Numbered from the stretch's first letter, positions 8,206 to 17,551 are shown. The stretch: 64,000 nucleotides of DNA from Kiritimatiellia bacterium (GCA_018001225.1 JAGNIJ010000001.1:219384-283383), one strand, 5' to 3'. Numbers and translations are program-made. The notes: a model not told the origin generated them from the sequence alone.

Positions 8206-8271
8206 AACCACGGATTGCACGGATGACACGGATTCACAATCCGATCCGCGCTATCCGCGTAATCCGCGGTT
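8206..8271. repeat. dispersed CACGGATT-type inverted repeat between convergent genes
   Basis: The left arm carries short tandem units (CACGGATTGCACGGATGACA) and the right arm the complementary units (ATCCGCGCTATCCGCGTAAT), so the stretch can fold into a long hairpin. It sits between the stop of the dehydrogenase and rdgB and includes the last codons of rdgB. It may act as a bidirectional terminator. I recall this repeat type from other bacterial genomes. Confidence 0.6.
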
Positions 8272-8883
8272 CTCCTCGGGCCAGTCTGACGGCTCGGATT
8301 TCAGGAAATCGTGCCACGCCGCCCGGGCCTTTTGCAGCGCGCGGCCGCGGTGCGAAACCGCGTGCTTGGCGTCGGCTTCCATCTCCGCGAAAGTCTTCTC
8401 GAAGCCCTCGGGCACGAACAGCGGATCGTAGCCGAAGCCTTGCGTCCCGCGGATCTCGTGGATGATCCGCCCCTCGCAACGCCCGTCCACCGTGCGGGCT
8501 TTTCCGGACGGGCTGGACAACGCGACCACGCAACGGAACCGCGCGCGGCGGTTCGTCACGCCCTCCAGCGCCTTCAGCAGCTTCGCGTTGTTGGCGGGAT
8601 AGCTGACCGGTTCGCCGGCGTAGCGGGCGGAGTACACGCCGGGTGCGCCGCCGAGCGCGTCCACCTCCAGCCCCGAGTCATCCGCCAACGCCCAGCACCC
8701 CGTCGCGCGCGCGAGGGTCGCGGCCTTCTTGATCGCGTTCGCCTCGAAGGTCGTCCCGTCCTCCTCGACGTCCGGGATCTCCGGGCGGTCCAGCGCGCTG
8801 GACAGCTCCAGGCCGGGCAGGTTGAAGAGCGTACGGATTTCCTCCAGCTTGTGCCGGTTGCGCGTGGCGAGGATGAGCTTCAT
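8251..8883 (-). CDS. rdgB: dITP/XTP pyrophosphatase (RdgB/HAM1)
   Basis: The protein has 210 residues. It hydrolyses non-canonical purine nucleoside triphosphates (dITP, XTP) to monophosphates, cleaning the nucleotide pool. Family motifs are present: N-terminal MKLILATRNRHKLEEI, the central ADDSGLEVDALGGAPGVYSA, GFGYDPLF and the terminal SHRGRAL. ATG 8883 gives the canonical N-terminus; the longer open frame upstream is not part of the protein. The last residues (ENRGLRG) are encoded by the dispersed repeat at 8206-8271, so its natural C-terminus has been replaced or extended. It lies 16 bp downstream of a secreted-protein gene on the same strand. Confidence 0.95.
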   Translation of the reverse strand: MKLILATRNRHKLEEIRTLFNLPGLELSSALDRPEIPDVEEDGTTFEANAIKKAATLARATGCWALADDSGLEVDALGGAPGVYSARYAGEPVSYPANNAKLLKALEGVTNRRARFRCVVALSSPSGKARTVDGRCEGRIIHEIRGTQGFGYDPLFVPEGFEKTFAEMEADAKHAVSHRGRALQKARAAWHDFLKSEPSDWPEENRGLRG

Positions 8884-8899
8884 GTCGAGGCCGGAGGGT

Positions 8900-10627
8900 C
8901 TAGGGCTCGACGGCGACCCAGTTGAGGCGCGTGCGCGGCGGCACGCTGCCGGAACGGATGAACTGCAGGTAGGTGTCACTGGCGAAGCCGATAGCGGCCG
9001 AGCCGCCGATTTCGAGGAGCCCTGCGACGCCGTCCACGCCCTCCTCCGAGAAGACCGTCACGGGATCCGCCGACCAGGATGACCCCGTGTTGTTGGCCGC
9101 CCGCACGAACTTCAGCACGTCGGCGCCCGCCGCCCAGTACGCGACCGCGGGATTGCTGCTGATCACGGCCAGCGAGGGATACACCCCCGCGGTGCCGTTG
9201 GTGTCCACCCAGACGGGCGTGCCCCAGGCGGTGCCGTTCACATCGGTGGCCCGCGCGTAGAGGAGGGCGCCGGCGGTGACGAAGTGATAGGCGATCGCCG
9301 GATTGGTCCGGACGATCGCCATCGAGGAATACCACCCGCCGTTCGTATCCACGAGGACGGGGGTCTGCCAGGTGGCGCCCGACACGTCGTTTCCGCGAAC
9401 GAACATGAGGTCGCTATCGAACGAGGCGAAGGAGATGGCCGGATTGCCGTTGACCGTGAGCAGGCTGGTGCCGTAGGTGTGCATGCTCGTGGCGACCGTC
9501 ACCGGCGCGCCCCAGGCCGTTCCCTGGCTGTCCGTGGCCCGCACGTAGACCAGGTCGTTGCTGGTCGAGTAGTAGCTGCTCATCGCGGGGTTCCCGTTGA
9601 TCACCGCCAGGGAGACGTGCTGGCCGATGTTCCCGTTGGTCAGGACCTCCGCGGCCGTGCCCCACGCGGCGCCGTTCGTGTCCGAGGCCCGGATATACAG
9701 GAGGTCGTCGGACGAGGAGTTGTAGAATCCGATCGCCGGCGAGCCGTCCACCATGGCGAGCGAGCAGTAGCTGGCGTACCCGTTCGTGTAGAGCCGGATG
9801 GGCTCCCCCCAGGCGGTCCCGTTGGCATTGGAGGCGCGGACGTAGAACAGGTCCAATTCCGAAATGTCGCCGCCCCGGTAGGCCATCGCGGGATTCCCGT
9901 TGACGATCGCCATGGAGCAGTACTGCGCCGCGTAGTCCCCGTTCGTCACGACCTGCTCGGAGAGGGACTGCACGCTGATCCGGGCGGTGAAGCTGTTGGT
10001 TGTCGCCTCGCGGAGGTGGAGATTGGGCGACCAGTCGTAGTCCGCGCCCGACTCGATCGCCAGGGTCACGATCGGCGCCGCGTCGAAGGCCGCGAGGAAC
10101 GCCACCGAGAGGTTGGTCGTGAAGGCGGCGAAATCGTAGCTGTTGCTCCGGATGAGCACGTCCAGCGACTGCACCCCCGACTGGTAGGCCTTGGCCAGGT
10201 CCAGCGCGGTGATCGAACCGTTCGCAATCTGCGCGCTGCCGACGGCGCCGATGGCGATGGCGGTGCTTTTCACGCTGCCCGCACTGAAATGGTTGGATTG
10301 CAGGGCCCCGTCCGCGATCTGGGCGCTGCCGACCGCGCCCGTCGCGAGGTGCACGTTGGAGACCGTGCCGGCCACGAGGGAGCCGCCGCTGATGCCCGTC
10401 AGCCCCGCGCCGCCGCCGGAGAACGACACGGCGGAGACCGAGCCGCTCGCCTGCACGGCGCCGTCCGATTTCACGCGGAAGAGGGCCGCGGTGTTCGCGT
10501 CGTACACGACGAAGCCGGTCGTGCCGTCAGTCGTGTCCAGCTCGGCGGCGATGTCGCCGGCGCCGGCCGGAGCGAGCGCGGCAAGCAGGAGCCCCCCGCC
10601 GACGCGCAAGATGCAGGTTCTGTTCAT
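8900..10627 (-). CDS. secreted repeat protein with propeller-like NGNPA / VRATD repeats
   Basis: The protein has 575 residues. The start at 10627 is preceded by GAGGAG and followed by a signal peptide (MNRTCILRVGGGLLLAALAPAGAGD). Residues about 70-150 carry phage-tail-fibre-like repeats (GAVGSAQIADGALQSN, GSAQIANGSI). From about 235 to 540 a unit of roughly 45 residues repeats some six or seven times: S-M/L-A-I/V-V-NGNPA, then LLYVRATD-NGTAWG-PV. This resembles sialidase/BNR or beta-propeller blades but lacks a catalytic signature. The C-terminus (RTRLNWVAVEP) resembles a shortened form of the recurrent secreted-protein tail. It shares a transcript direction with the gene 20 bp upstream. The function is unknown; binding or display on the cell surface is plausible. 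Confidence 0.7.
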   Translation of the reverse strand: MNRTCILRVGGGLLLAALAPAGAGDIAAELDTTDGTTGFVVYDANTAALFRVKSDGAVQASGSVSAVSFSGGGAGLTGISGGSLVAGTVSNVHLATGAVGSAQIADGALQSNHFSAGSVKSTAIAIGAVGSAQIANGSITALDLAKAYQSGVQSLDVLIRSNSYDFAAFTTNLSVAFLAAFDAAPIVTLAIESGADYDWSPNLHLREATTNSFTARISVQSLSEQVVTNGDYAAQYCSMAIVNGNPAMAYRGGDISELDLFYVRASNANGTAWGEPIRLYTNGYASYCSLAMVDGSPAIGFYNSSSDDLLYIRASDTNGAAWGTAAEVLTNGNIGQHVSLAVINGNPAMSSYYSTSNDLVYVRATDSQGTAWGAPVTVATSMHTYGTSLLTVNGNPAISFASFDSDLMFVRGNDVSGATWQTPVLVDTNGGWYSSMAIVRTNPAIAYHFVTAGALLYARATDVNGTAWGTPVWVDTNGTAGVYPSLAVISSNPAVAYWAAGADVLKFVRAANNTGSSWSADPVTVFSEEGVDGVAGLLEIGGSAAIGFASDTYLQFIRSGSVPPRTRLNWVAVEP

Positions 10628-10646
10628 GGCGCTTCTCCTCATCCGG

Positions 10647-11528
10647 TCAGGGCAGATCCACGCCCACCCGGTAGAAATAGGTGGTCACCGAGCTGACCTC
10701 GTCCGTGTACACGTTCTGCGGGAGCACGGGCCCGAGGCCCGAGGCGATCACGGTGAACGAGCCGTTGGTCAGGCTCTCGCGCCGCTCGATCGTGTACTCC
10801 CGGCGTGCGGCGGCGTCCCAAGTCAGCCGGAACGCCTCCGCGCCTTCCCGTTCTCCCGACACGGTGAAAACGGATTCGTCGTCGTTCGGGTCGGTGTCCG
10901 CCACGTACTCCTCGCGGTTGGACATCGTGTCGGTATCGTCGTCGTCCCCGGCCGCCGCGAGAACCCGGTCGAGGAAGTGGTCGAATTCCCACCAGTCCGG
11001 CAAGCCGTCGCTGTCCGAGTCGCCGACGAGGTCGGTGACCTGCAGGTCGTCGCCGACCGCGGCCAGTGCCCAGTCGTCGGCCGAGGCGCCGCCGAGGGCG
11101 AAAGCGTCGTAGGCGCTGCCGGGCCCGCCGTCCACGATGACCTGGTCCAGTGGGACCGCCGCGGCGGCCTTGGTCATGTGCACCTGGCCCGTGCCGCCGA
11201 CCGCGCCGGCGGCGACGAGCCGGTCGAGCGAGGTGTGCGTGGCCGCGTAACACGCGAAGACGCTCCCGGCGTGGAACGCGAGCGTGTCCGTGAAGGTCAG
11301 GGTCCCGACGCTGTCGGCGGCCGCGGCGCCCGGCCCGACCGTGCCCTCGATCGACGCGGCCGCCGCGACCGTGCCGGTGCCGCGCAGCACGGCGTCCGCC
11401 TCCACCCGCACCTCGTCCGCCCGCAGCATCGAGTCCACGGCCAGCGCGCCGCCCCCGACGCGCAACGTGCCGGCCTCCGCCGCCAGGGCCGGAAGGCAGA
11501 CCAGGGCGCCGACAGCCCACCACCTCAT
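10647..11528 (-). CDS. secreted protein with TSP3 repeat and FYRV C-terminal module
   Basis: The protein has 293 residues from ATG 11528 (MRWWAVGALVCLPALAAEAG). A TTG at 11555 in the same frame has a better ribosome site (GGAGGCG, 5 bp away) and would add nine residues; either gives a signal peptide. Residues 20-150 are a short beta-helix-like segment (GGGALAVDSMLRADEV), as in autotransporter-associated strands. Residues about 165-215 hold the TSP3-like stretch (DSDSDGLPDWWEFDHF, EEYVADTDPNDDES). The tail reads YTIERRESLTNGSFTVI then TYFYRVGVDLP. It is upstream of, and probably co-transcribed with, the repeat protein at 8900-10627. It is an exported protein of unknown role. Confidence 0.7.
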   Translation of the reverse strand: MRWWAVGALVCLPALAAEAGTLRVGGGALAVDSMLRADEVRVEADAVLRGTGTVAAAASIEGTVGPGAAAADSVGTLTFTDTLAFHAGSVFACYAATHTSLDRLVAAGAVGGTGQVHMTKAAAAVPLDQVIVDGGPGSAYDAFALGGASADDWALAAVGDDLQVTDLVGDSDSDGLPDWWEFDHFLDRVLAAAGDDDDTDTMSNREEYVADTDPNDDESVFTVSGEREGAEAFRLTWDAAARREYTIERRESLTNGSFTVIASGLGPVLPQNVYTDEVSSVTTYFYRVGVDLP

Positions 11529-11632
11529 CGAAGGATGACGCCTGCCACGATCCAAGAACGCCTCCTCTGTACAGGCATCATTCTCCGCCGCGCGGAATGA
11601 ATGCAAGAAGAAACGGGTCGCCGCTCGCCTGG

Positions 11633-11669
11633 GAATCCCGCTTTTCCCGATGGGATTCTGGTGTATAGT
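11633..11669 (+). promoter_or_regulatory. inverted repeat and -10 of the efflux operon
   Basis: GAATCCC (11633-11639) and GGGATTC (11652-11658) form a perfect 7-bp inverted repeat just upstream of TATAGT (11664-11669). The -10 ends only 8 bp before ATG 11678 and no ribosome site is seen, which points to a leaderless transcript. The repeat is placed where a repressor of the pump could bind; that is inference. Confidence 0.35.
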
Positions 11670-11677
11670 AACGCCCT

Positions 11678-13108
11678 ATGTTGCCATGGGCACGCCAGTC
11701 CGGCCTGTTAGGCGGGGTGATTCTCCTCGCGAGTTCGTGCGCCCTGGTCCGGCCGGACCGGGAGCGCGCGGCGCCGGTGGACCTGCCCGGCGAATTTTCC
11801 AGCGACGGCGGCAGGGCCGTCTCGACCAACCGCTGGTGGACCTCGTTCGACTCGCCCGCGCTCGACGCGCTCGTCGAGCAGGCGCTGGCCTCGAACTTCG
11901 ATATCCGCAAGGCCTGGGCCCGGCTGGACCAGGCCCGCGAACTGGCCATCCAGGCCGGGGCCGACCGGTGGCCCGGCCTGAACCTCGACGCCTCCGCGCG
12001 GCGCGCGAAAACCATCTCCACGGTCACCGGCGCGCCGGTCGCGGCGACGGCGGACACCTTCGCGCTCGGCGTGGCGGCCTCGTACGAGGTGGACCTCTGG
12101 GGCCGCGTATCGGCCGGCGCGAAGGCGGCCCGGTACGATTGGCAGGCCAGCCGCGGCGACCTGGAGACCGCCGCGCTCTCCGTCGCCGCGGAGCTCGCGG
12201 AGACCTGGTTCGCCGCGATCGAACAGCAGGCGCAGCTCCGGCTGCTGAACGACCAGCTCGAGGTCAGCCGCTCGTACCGCGAGCTGACGGAACTGCGCTT
12301 CCAGCAAGGACAAGCCTCCGCGCTGGACGTGTACCAGCAGCGCCAGCAGGAGGCTTCCGTGCGCGCGCAGATCCCGCCCGTCGAGGCGCGGCTCGCCGTG
12401 CTGAAAAACGCCCTGGCCGTGTTGACCGGGAAGGCGCCGGGCCGGCTGGACGCGGAGATTGCCGACCGGCTTCCCGACGCCCCCGCCCGGCCCGGCGCCG
12501 GCCTGCCGGCCGACCTGCTGCAGAACCGGCCCGACGTGCGAGCGGCCGCCGCGCGCCTGCGCGCCGCGGACGAGCGCGTCCACGCCGCCGTCGCGAACCG
12601 GTTGCCCACCCTGCGCCTCACCGGCGGCGCGGGCTACCAGAATGCCGAACTGGAGGATCTGTTCGACGATTGGATCTGGAATCTCGCCGCCGGACTGACG
12701 GGCCCGATCCTGGACGGCGGCCGGCGCGCCTCCGAGGCGCGGCGCACCCGCGCCGCGGCGGAGGAAGCCCTGAACGCCTACGGGCAGACGCTGCTGAAGG
12801 CGCTGCGCGAGGTCGAGGACGCCCTGGTGCAGGAGGACCGCCAGCGCGAACTGCTGGATCGGCAGCGCGAGCAGCTCGATCTCGCGCGCCAGACCCTCAC
12901 CGAGGCGCGGGCGCGCTACCGGGCCGGCTTGAGCGACTACCTGCCCGTCCTGACCGCGCTGCAAACGACCCAGATCCTCGAGCGCGGCGCGATCGCGGCG
13001 CATCGCCAGTGGCTCTCGTACCGGCTGCAGCTCCACCGGGCGCTCGGGGGAGATTGGACGCGGGAACTGCAAAATCCGAAATCCGAATATCGAAATTCGA
13101 AACAATAA
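11678..13108 (+). CDS. outer-membrane efflux lipoprotein (TolC/OprM/NodT family)
   Basis: The protein has 476 residues. It has a lipoprotein signal with lipobox LLASSC (Cys21) and two outer-membrane efflux domains, each with long coiled-coil helices (residues about 60-250 and 260-460). Typical OprM-like motifs include WWTSFDSPALDALVEQALASN, ADTFALGVAASYEVDLWGRV and LLQNRPDVRAAAARLRAADE. It forms the outer-membrane channel of a tripartite pump, with the membrane-fusion and RND genes following. The last dozen residues (LQNPKSEYRNSKQ) come from a dispersed repeat that begins inside the gene, so the C-terminus is slightly extended relative to relatives. Confidence 0.92.
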   Translation: MLPWARQSGLLGGVILLASSCALVRPDRERAAPVDLPGEFSSDGGRAVSTNRWWTSFDSPALDALVEQALASNFDIRKAWARLDQARELAIQAGADRWPGLNLDASARRAKTISTVTGAPVAATADTFALGVAASYEVDLWGRVSAGAKAARYDWQASRGDLETAALSVAAELAETWFAAIEQQAQLRLLNDQLEVSRSYRELTELRFQQGQASALDVYQQRQQEASVRAQIPPVEARLAVLKNALAVLTGKAPGRLDAEIADRLPDAPARPGAGLPADLLQNRPDVRAAAARLRAADERVHAAVANRLPTLRLTGGAGYQNAELEDLFDDWIWNLAAGLTGPILDGGRRASEARRTRAAAEEALNAYGQTLLKALREVEDALVQEDRQRELLDRQREQLDLARQTLTEARARYRAGLSDYLPVLTALQTTQILERGAIAAHRQWLSYRLQLHRALGGDWTRELQNPKSEYRNSKQ

Positions 13109-13216
13109 TGAATTTCCTAATGTCCAAAACAGGGAACACGGCCTTTTCGATTCTCCATTTGAACATTCCTTCTTTCGAATTTGTTTCGGATTTCGACATT
13201 CGACATTCGAATTTTT
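13070..13216. repeat. dispersed repeat of the CCGAAATCCGAATATCGAAA type
   Basis: The left half has tandem units of the type AATCCGAAATCCGAATATCG and the right half the reverse complement type (TTTCGGATTTCGACATTCGA). It spans the end of the efflux-channel gene and the gap before the membrane-fusion gene. It is markedly AT-richer than its surroundings. It contributes the final codons of the upstream gene, and its right end abuts the G-run that serves as the ribosome site of the next gene. Confidence 0.6.
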
Positions 13217-13228
13217 ATGGGGGGGGTC

Positions 13229-14461
13229 ATGAACAACGTCACCGGTGAACACGTCCGTCGGCACATCGTGTGGCCGCTGCTCCTGCTGCTGGCCGCCGGG
13301 GGCGGCGCGGTATGGATGGTCAAGACCCGGCCTACAGCGGAGCACCGGACGCCCCCGGAGATGGTGGCGCTGGTTTCGATCCTGGAAGCCCGGCCCGCCA
13401 CCGAGACGATCCGCGTGGCCGCCATGGGGACGGTGGAGCCGGCCGAGCGCGTGGAACTGCAGGCGGAGGTCGCCGGCCGGGTGGTTGCCCAGCACCCGCG
13501 CCTCGTGCCCGGCGGGCGCGTCCGGGCCGGCGAGACCCTCGTGAAGCTGGAGGCGGCGGACTACGAGTACGCGCTCGACCAGCAGAAGGCCGCGCTGGAC
13601 AAGGCCGTCTTCGACCTGAAGGTCGAGCGCGGCCGCAAGAAGATTGCCGAGGAGGAATGGCGGCGGCTGGACCTGGACGTGAAGGTGGACGACGAGGCCC
13701 GCGCGCTGGCCCTGCGCGAGCCGCACCTGAAGGCCGCGGAATCGGCGCTCGAGGCGGCGAAGAGCGCCTTGAGCAAGGCGCGGCTGAACCTGGACCGCAC
13801 GGCGGTGCGCGCGCCGTTTACCGCCGTCGTCGTGGAGGAGTACACGGACGTCGGGCAGTTCGTGCCGGCGGCGGGCCGCGTGGCCACGCTGGTCGGCGTC
13901 GAGCGCGCCCGCGTACGCGCCTCCGTGCCGGTGGAATGGCTGCGCTGGATCCCGATGCCCGACGACCTCGGTCGCGGCGGCGCGGCGGCCCGCGTTTCGC
14001 AGGATCTCGGGACCGGGTCGCCCGCGGCCCGCAACGGGCAGGTCATCCGACTGCTGCCCGACCTCGACCCGGCCGGCCGCATGGCCCGGCTCCTGGTGCA
14101 GGTGGAGCGCCCCTTCGACGAGGACGCCGGCCCGCCGCTCCTGATCGGATCCTATGTCAGGGCGGAGATCGAGGGCCGGCCGGTGGAAGACGTGTACCGG
14201 CTGCCGCGCGCCGCGATCCGGGACGGCGCGCAGGTCTGGGTCATGAACGCCGAGGACCGCCTGGAGGTTCGCCCGGTCGAGGTGGTGTGGACGCAGGAGA
14301 CGGAGAGCTTCGTGCGCGGCCTGCAGCCCGGCGACCGCATCGTCGTCAGCCCGCTCGCCCTTCCCATGCCGGGGATGAAGTTGCGGGTCGAGGGGGAGCC
14401 GGCCGAAAAGCCTGAAGAAAAGCCCGAAGGGGCGAGCCCCGGCGAGCCCGCTACGCCATGA
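13229..14461 (+). CDS. RND pump periplasmic adaptor (HlyD/AcrA membrane-fusion family)
   Basis: The protein has 410 residues. ATG 13229 is chosen because a G7 ribosome site precedes it and the protein then begins MNNVTGEHVRRH followed by one membrane anchor (VWPLLLLLAAGGGAVWMV). The usual order follows: lipoyl/barrel-sandwich half (VELQAEVAGRVVAQHPRLVP), coiled-coil hairpin (about 110-190, KAALDKAVFDLKVERGRKK), the second lipoyl half (LDRTAVRAPFTAVV), then beta-barrel and membrane-proximal domains. It links the inner-membrane transporter to the outer-membrane channel. Its stop overlaps the RND start by 4 bp (ATGA). The C-terminal tail is a low-complexity E/P/K stretch. Confidence 0.92.
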   Translation: MNNVTGEHVRRHIVWPLLLLLAAGGGAVWMVKTRPTAEHRTPPEMVALVSILEARPATETIRVAAMGTVEPAERVELQAEVAGRVVAQHPRLVPGGRVRAGETLVKLEAADYEYALDQQKAALDKAVFDLKVERGRKKIAEEEWRRLDLDVKVDDEARALALREPHLKAAESALEAAKSALSKARLNLDRTAVRAPFTAVVVEEYTDVGQFVPAAGRVATLVGVERARVRASVPVEWLRWIPMPDDLGRGGAAARVSQDLGTGSPAARNGQVIRLLPDLDPAGRMARLLVQVERPFDEDAGPPLLIGSYVRAEIEGRPVEDVYRLPRAAIRDGAQVWVMNAEDRLEVRPVEVVWTQETESFVRGLQPGDRIVVSPLALPMPGMKLRVEGEPAEKPEEKPEGASPGEPATP

Positions 14462-17400
14462 ACGATCAGGAGAAAGACCGCGGCCCGATCGCCTGGATGG
14501 CCTCCAACCCGGTGGCGGCCAACCTGCTGATGCTGATCCTGCTTATCGGCGGGCTGATGATCCTGCCGCAGATCCGGCAGGAGGTATTTCCCGAGTTCGA
14601 ACTGGATATCGTCAACATTTCCGTGGCCTACCCGGGCGCCGCGCCGACGGAGATCGAGCAGGGCATCCTGCTGGCCGTCGAGGAGGCCATCCGCGGCCTC
14701 GACGGGATGAAGCGCGTCACCTCGCGCGCGGCGGAGGGCTATGGGACCGTCACGGCGGAACTGCTGCTCGGCACGGACCGCGGCCGCGCCCTCCAGGACA
14801 TCAAGAACGCCGTGGACCGCCTGACCACGCTCCCGGAGGACGCCGAGCGGCCGATCGTCAGCCTGGCCTCCTCGCGCCGGCAGGTCATCTCGCTGGTGGT
14901 CTCCGGCGACCACGACGAGCACGTCCTGCGCCAGGTGGCCGATCTCGCCCGCGACATGCTGCTGCAGGACCCGGACATCACGCTGGTCGAGCGCGTCGGG
15001 GCGCGGCCGCTGGAGATCAGCATCGAGGCCCCCCAGGCCCGGCTGCGGGAGCACAACCTCACCCTCGCGCGCATCGCCGACGAGCTCGCGCGGGCGACGG
15101 TCGAGGTCGCCGGCGGGGGCGTCAAGACGCCCGCGGGCGAGGTCCTGCTGCGGACCATGGAGCGACGCGACTACGGCGCCCAGTACGCCGACCTGCCCCT
15201 CGTCAGCACCGCCTCCGGGACGACGGTGCGGGTCCGCGACGTGGCGGAGATCCGCGACGGGTTCGCCGAGACGGACCAGTGGATGGTGTACAACGGCCGG
15301 CCGGCGATCGAGCTGATCGTGTACCGCGTCGGCCAGGAGAATCCCCTCGACATCTCGGCCGCCGTCCACGCCGCGGTCGAACGGCTGCGCGGCCAACTGC
15401 CCGAGGGCGTCTTCGTGGACACGTGGAGCGACCGGTCCGAACTCTACCGCGACCGCCTTCACCTGCTGCTGAAAAACGCGGCGCTGGGCCTGGCGCTGGT
15501 GATGATCCTGCTCGGCTTCTTCCTCGAGGTCCGGCTGGCGTTCTGGGTGATGATGGGCATCCCGACCTCGTTCCTGGGGGCCCTCCTGCTGCTGCCCGCC
15601 TTCGACGTGTCCATCAACATGATCTCGCTCTTCGCCTTCATCATCGCCGTCGGCATCGTGGTGGACGACGCCATCGTCGTGGGCGAGAGCATCTACTACA
15701 TGCGCCAGAAGGGCCTGCCGTTCATGAGGGCCGCCGCCCGCGGGGCTCGGATGATCGCCATGCCGGTGGTGTTCTCCGTCCTGACCAACATCGTTTCCTT
15801 TGTGCCGCTGCTGTTCGTGCCCGGGACGATGGGCCTGATCTGGCGGAACATCCCGATCATTATCATCTCCGTGTTCAGCATTTCGCTCGTGGAGGCCCTC
15901 TTCATCCTGCCCGCGCACCTCGGCAAGCAGAAGCCCGAGGTGCGCGGCTGGCTGTGGCGGATCATCGAGTATCCGCAGGAGCATCTCGGGCCGTGGCTCG
16001 AGGGCTGGGTCCAGCGGCGCTACGAGCCGTTCCTGCGGATGACGACGCGGCACCGCTACATCACCGTGGCCATCGGGCTGGCCGTGCTGATCCTGACCGT
16101 CGGCTGGATCCGGAGCGGACGGATGGGCTTCACGTTCATGCCGCGCGTCGAGAGCGACATCGTCCGCGCCAGCGCCGTGCTGCCCGTGGGCACGCCGATC
16201 GAGGAAAGCCGGGCGCTCCTGGACCGGCTCCTGGCCGCGGGGGACGAGATCGTCGCCGAAAACGGCGGCCCGGAGATCGTCCGGGGCGTCATGGCGCAGA
16301 TCGGGTACGGCGACCAGGGTTTCGGCCCCTTCGGCGCGGCGCGGTTCACCGACCTGTGGCGCCAGCGCGTGGGCGCCGTGCCCGGAGTCCAGTCGCTCAC
16401 CTTCCGGTTCACCATCGGGCCCTCCAGCTCGCGGCCGATCGACGTGCAACTCGTCCACCCCGACCCGGCCATCGCCGAGCGCGCCGCCCGCCGGGTGGCC
16501 GACGCGCTGGCGGGCTTCGCCGGGGTCGTGGAAATCGACGACGGCATCTCGCGGGGCAAGATGCAGCTCGACTTCAAGCTCAAGCCGGCGGCCCGCAGCC
16601 TTGGCCTGACCGCCGCCGAGCTCGCCCGCCAGGTCCGCGCCGCCTTTTACGGCGTCGAGGTCCGGCGCCAGCAGCGCGGGCGCGACGAGGTCAAGGTCTT
16701 CGTCCGCTTCCCCGAGTCCGAGCGGCGGTCGGAATACAACGTCGAGACCCTCGTGCTCCGGACGCCGGCGGGCGGCGAGATCCCGCTCGGCGAGGCCGCC
16801 GACGTCCTCCGCGGCCGCTCCTACGAGACCATCCAACGCAGCGACGGGTACCGCGTGCTGGACGTCACGGCCGACATCCAGGAGCGCGTCGCCGACACCC
16901 AGAAGGTGCTCGCCGGCCTCAAGGCCGGTGTCCTGGCCGACCTTCAACGGGACTACCCCCTGCTGCAGTACTCGCTGGAAGGCGAGCAGCGGGATATGCG
17001 CGAATCGATGTCCGGGTTGTGGACCGGTTTTGGCGTCGCGTTCTTCGTGCTTTTCGCCATGCTGGCCATCCCGTTCAAGAGCTACATCCAGGCCCTGATC
17101 ATCCTCGTGGCCATCCCCTTCGGCATCGTCGGCGCCATCGTCGGGCATATCCTCATGGGCTACACCTTGAGCCTCGTCAGCGTCATGGGCATCGTCGCGC
17201 TCTCCGGCGTCGTCATCAACGACAGCCTGATCCTGATCGACACCGCCAACGAGTACCGGCGGCAGGGGCATCCCGTCCGCGAGGCGATCCACCTGGCCCC
17301 GATCCGCCGGTTCCGGCCCGTGATCCTGACCTCGCTGACCACGTTCCTCGGCCTGGCCCCGATGATCTTCGAGCGCTCGCTTCAGGCGCGGTTCATGATC

Positions 17401-17535
17401 CCCATGGCGCTATCCCTGGGCTTCGGCATCCTCTTCTCCACGGCCATCACCCTCGCCCTCGTCCCCGCGCTCTACCTGATCATCGAGGACCTCAAGCACC
17501 TCTTCGGCCGCTCTGACGACGCGCCCGCGGAGTAA
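14458..17535 (+). CDS. RND-family efflux transporter, inner-membrane permease
   Basis: The protein has 1025 residues, full length for the AcrB/HAE family. An N-terminal helix (ANLLMLILLIGGLMILPQI) is followed by the first porter domain, membrane segments at about 335-530 including the proton-relay segment IIAVGIVVDDAIVVGESIYY (motif A Asp residues), a second periplasmic half, and the matching C-terminal membrane block (GIVALSGVVINDSLILIDTANEY). Export is driven by proton influx. The gene is translationally coupled to the adaptor and forms one operon with the channel. The sequence resembles the hydrophobic/amphiphilic-type pumps widespread in environmental bacteria; the substrates cannot be predicted. 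Confidence 0.95.
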   Translation: MNDQEKDRGPIAWMASNPVAANLLMLILLIGGLMILPQIRQEVFPEFELDIVNISVAYPGAAPTEIEQGILLAVEEAIRGLDGMKRVTSRAAEGYGTVTAELLLGTDRGRALQDIKNAVDRLTTLPEDAERPIVSLASSRRQVISLVVSGDHDEHVLRQVADLARDMLLQDPDITLVERVGARPLEISIEAPQARLREHNLTLARIADELARATVEVAGGGVKTPAGEVLLRTMERRDYGAQYADLPLVSTASGTTVRVRDVAEIRDGFAETDQWMVYNGRPAIELIVYRVGQENPLDISAAVHAAVERLRGQLPEGVFVDTWSDRSELYRDRLHLLLKNAALGLALVMILLGFFLEVRLAFWVMMGIPTSFLGALLLLPAFDVSINMISLFAFIIAVGIVVDDAIVVGESIYYMRQKGLPFMRAAARGARMIAMPVVFSVLTNIVSFVPLLFVPGTMGLIWRNIPIIIISVFSISLVEALFILPAHLGKQKPEVRGWLWRIIEYPQEHLGPWLEGWVQRRYEPFLRMTTRHRYITVAIGLAVLILTVGWIRSGRMGFTFMPRVESDIVRASAVLPVGTPIEESRALLDRLLAAGDEIVAENGGPEIVRGVMAQIGYGDQGFGPFGAARFTDLWRQRVGAVPGVQSLTFRFTIGPSSSRPIDVQLVHPDPAIAERAARRVADALAGFAGVVEIDDGISRGKMQLDFKLKPAARSLGLTAAELARQVRAAFYGVEVRRQQRGRDEVKVFVRFPESERRSEYNVETLVLRTPAGGEIPLGEAADVLRGRSYETIQRSDGYRVLDVTADIQERVADTQKVLAGLKAGVLADLQRDYPLLQYSLEGEQRDMRESMSGLWTGFGVAFFVLFAMLAIPFKSYIQALIILVAIPFGIVGAIVGHILMGYTLSLVSVMGIVALSGVVINDSLILIDTANEYRRQGHPVREAIHLAPIRRFRPVILTSLTTFLGLAPMIFERSLQARFMIPMALSLGFGILFSTAITLALVPALYLIIEDLKHLFGRSDDAPAE

Positions 17536-17551
17536 CGCCCCCGTTTCCCGA

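Noticed and set aside
14152..17292. Minus-strand open frame of 1046 codons opposite the RND gene
   Set aside because: The plus frame is a full AcrB-type transporter with all motifs. The minus frame is Asp/His/Gly-rich with no domain and arises from high GC at codon position 3.
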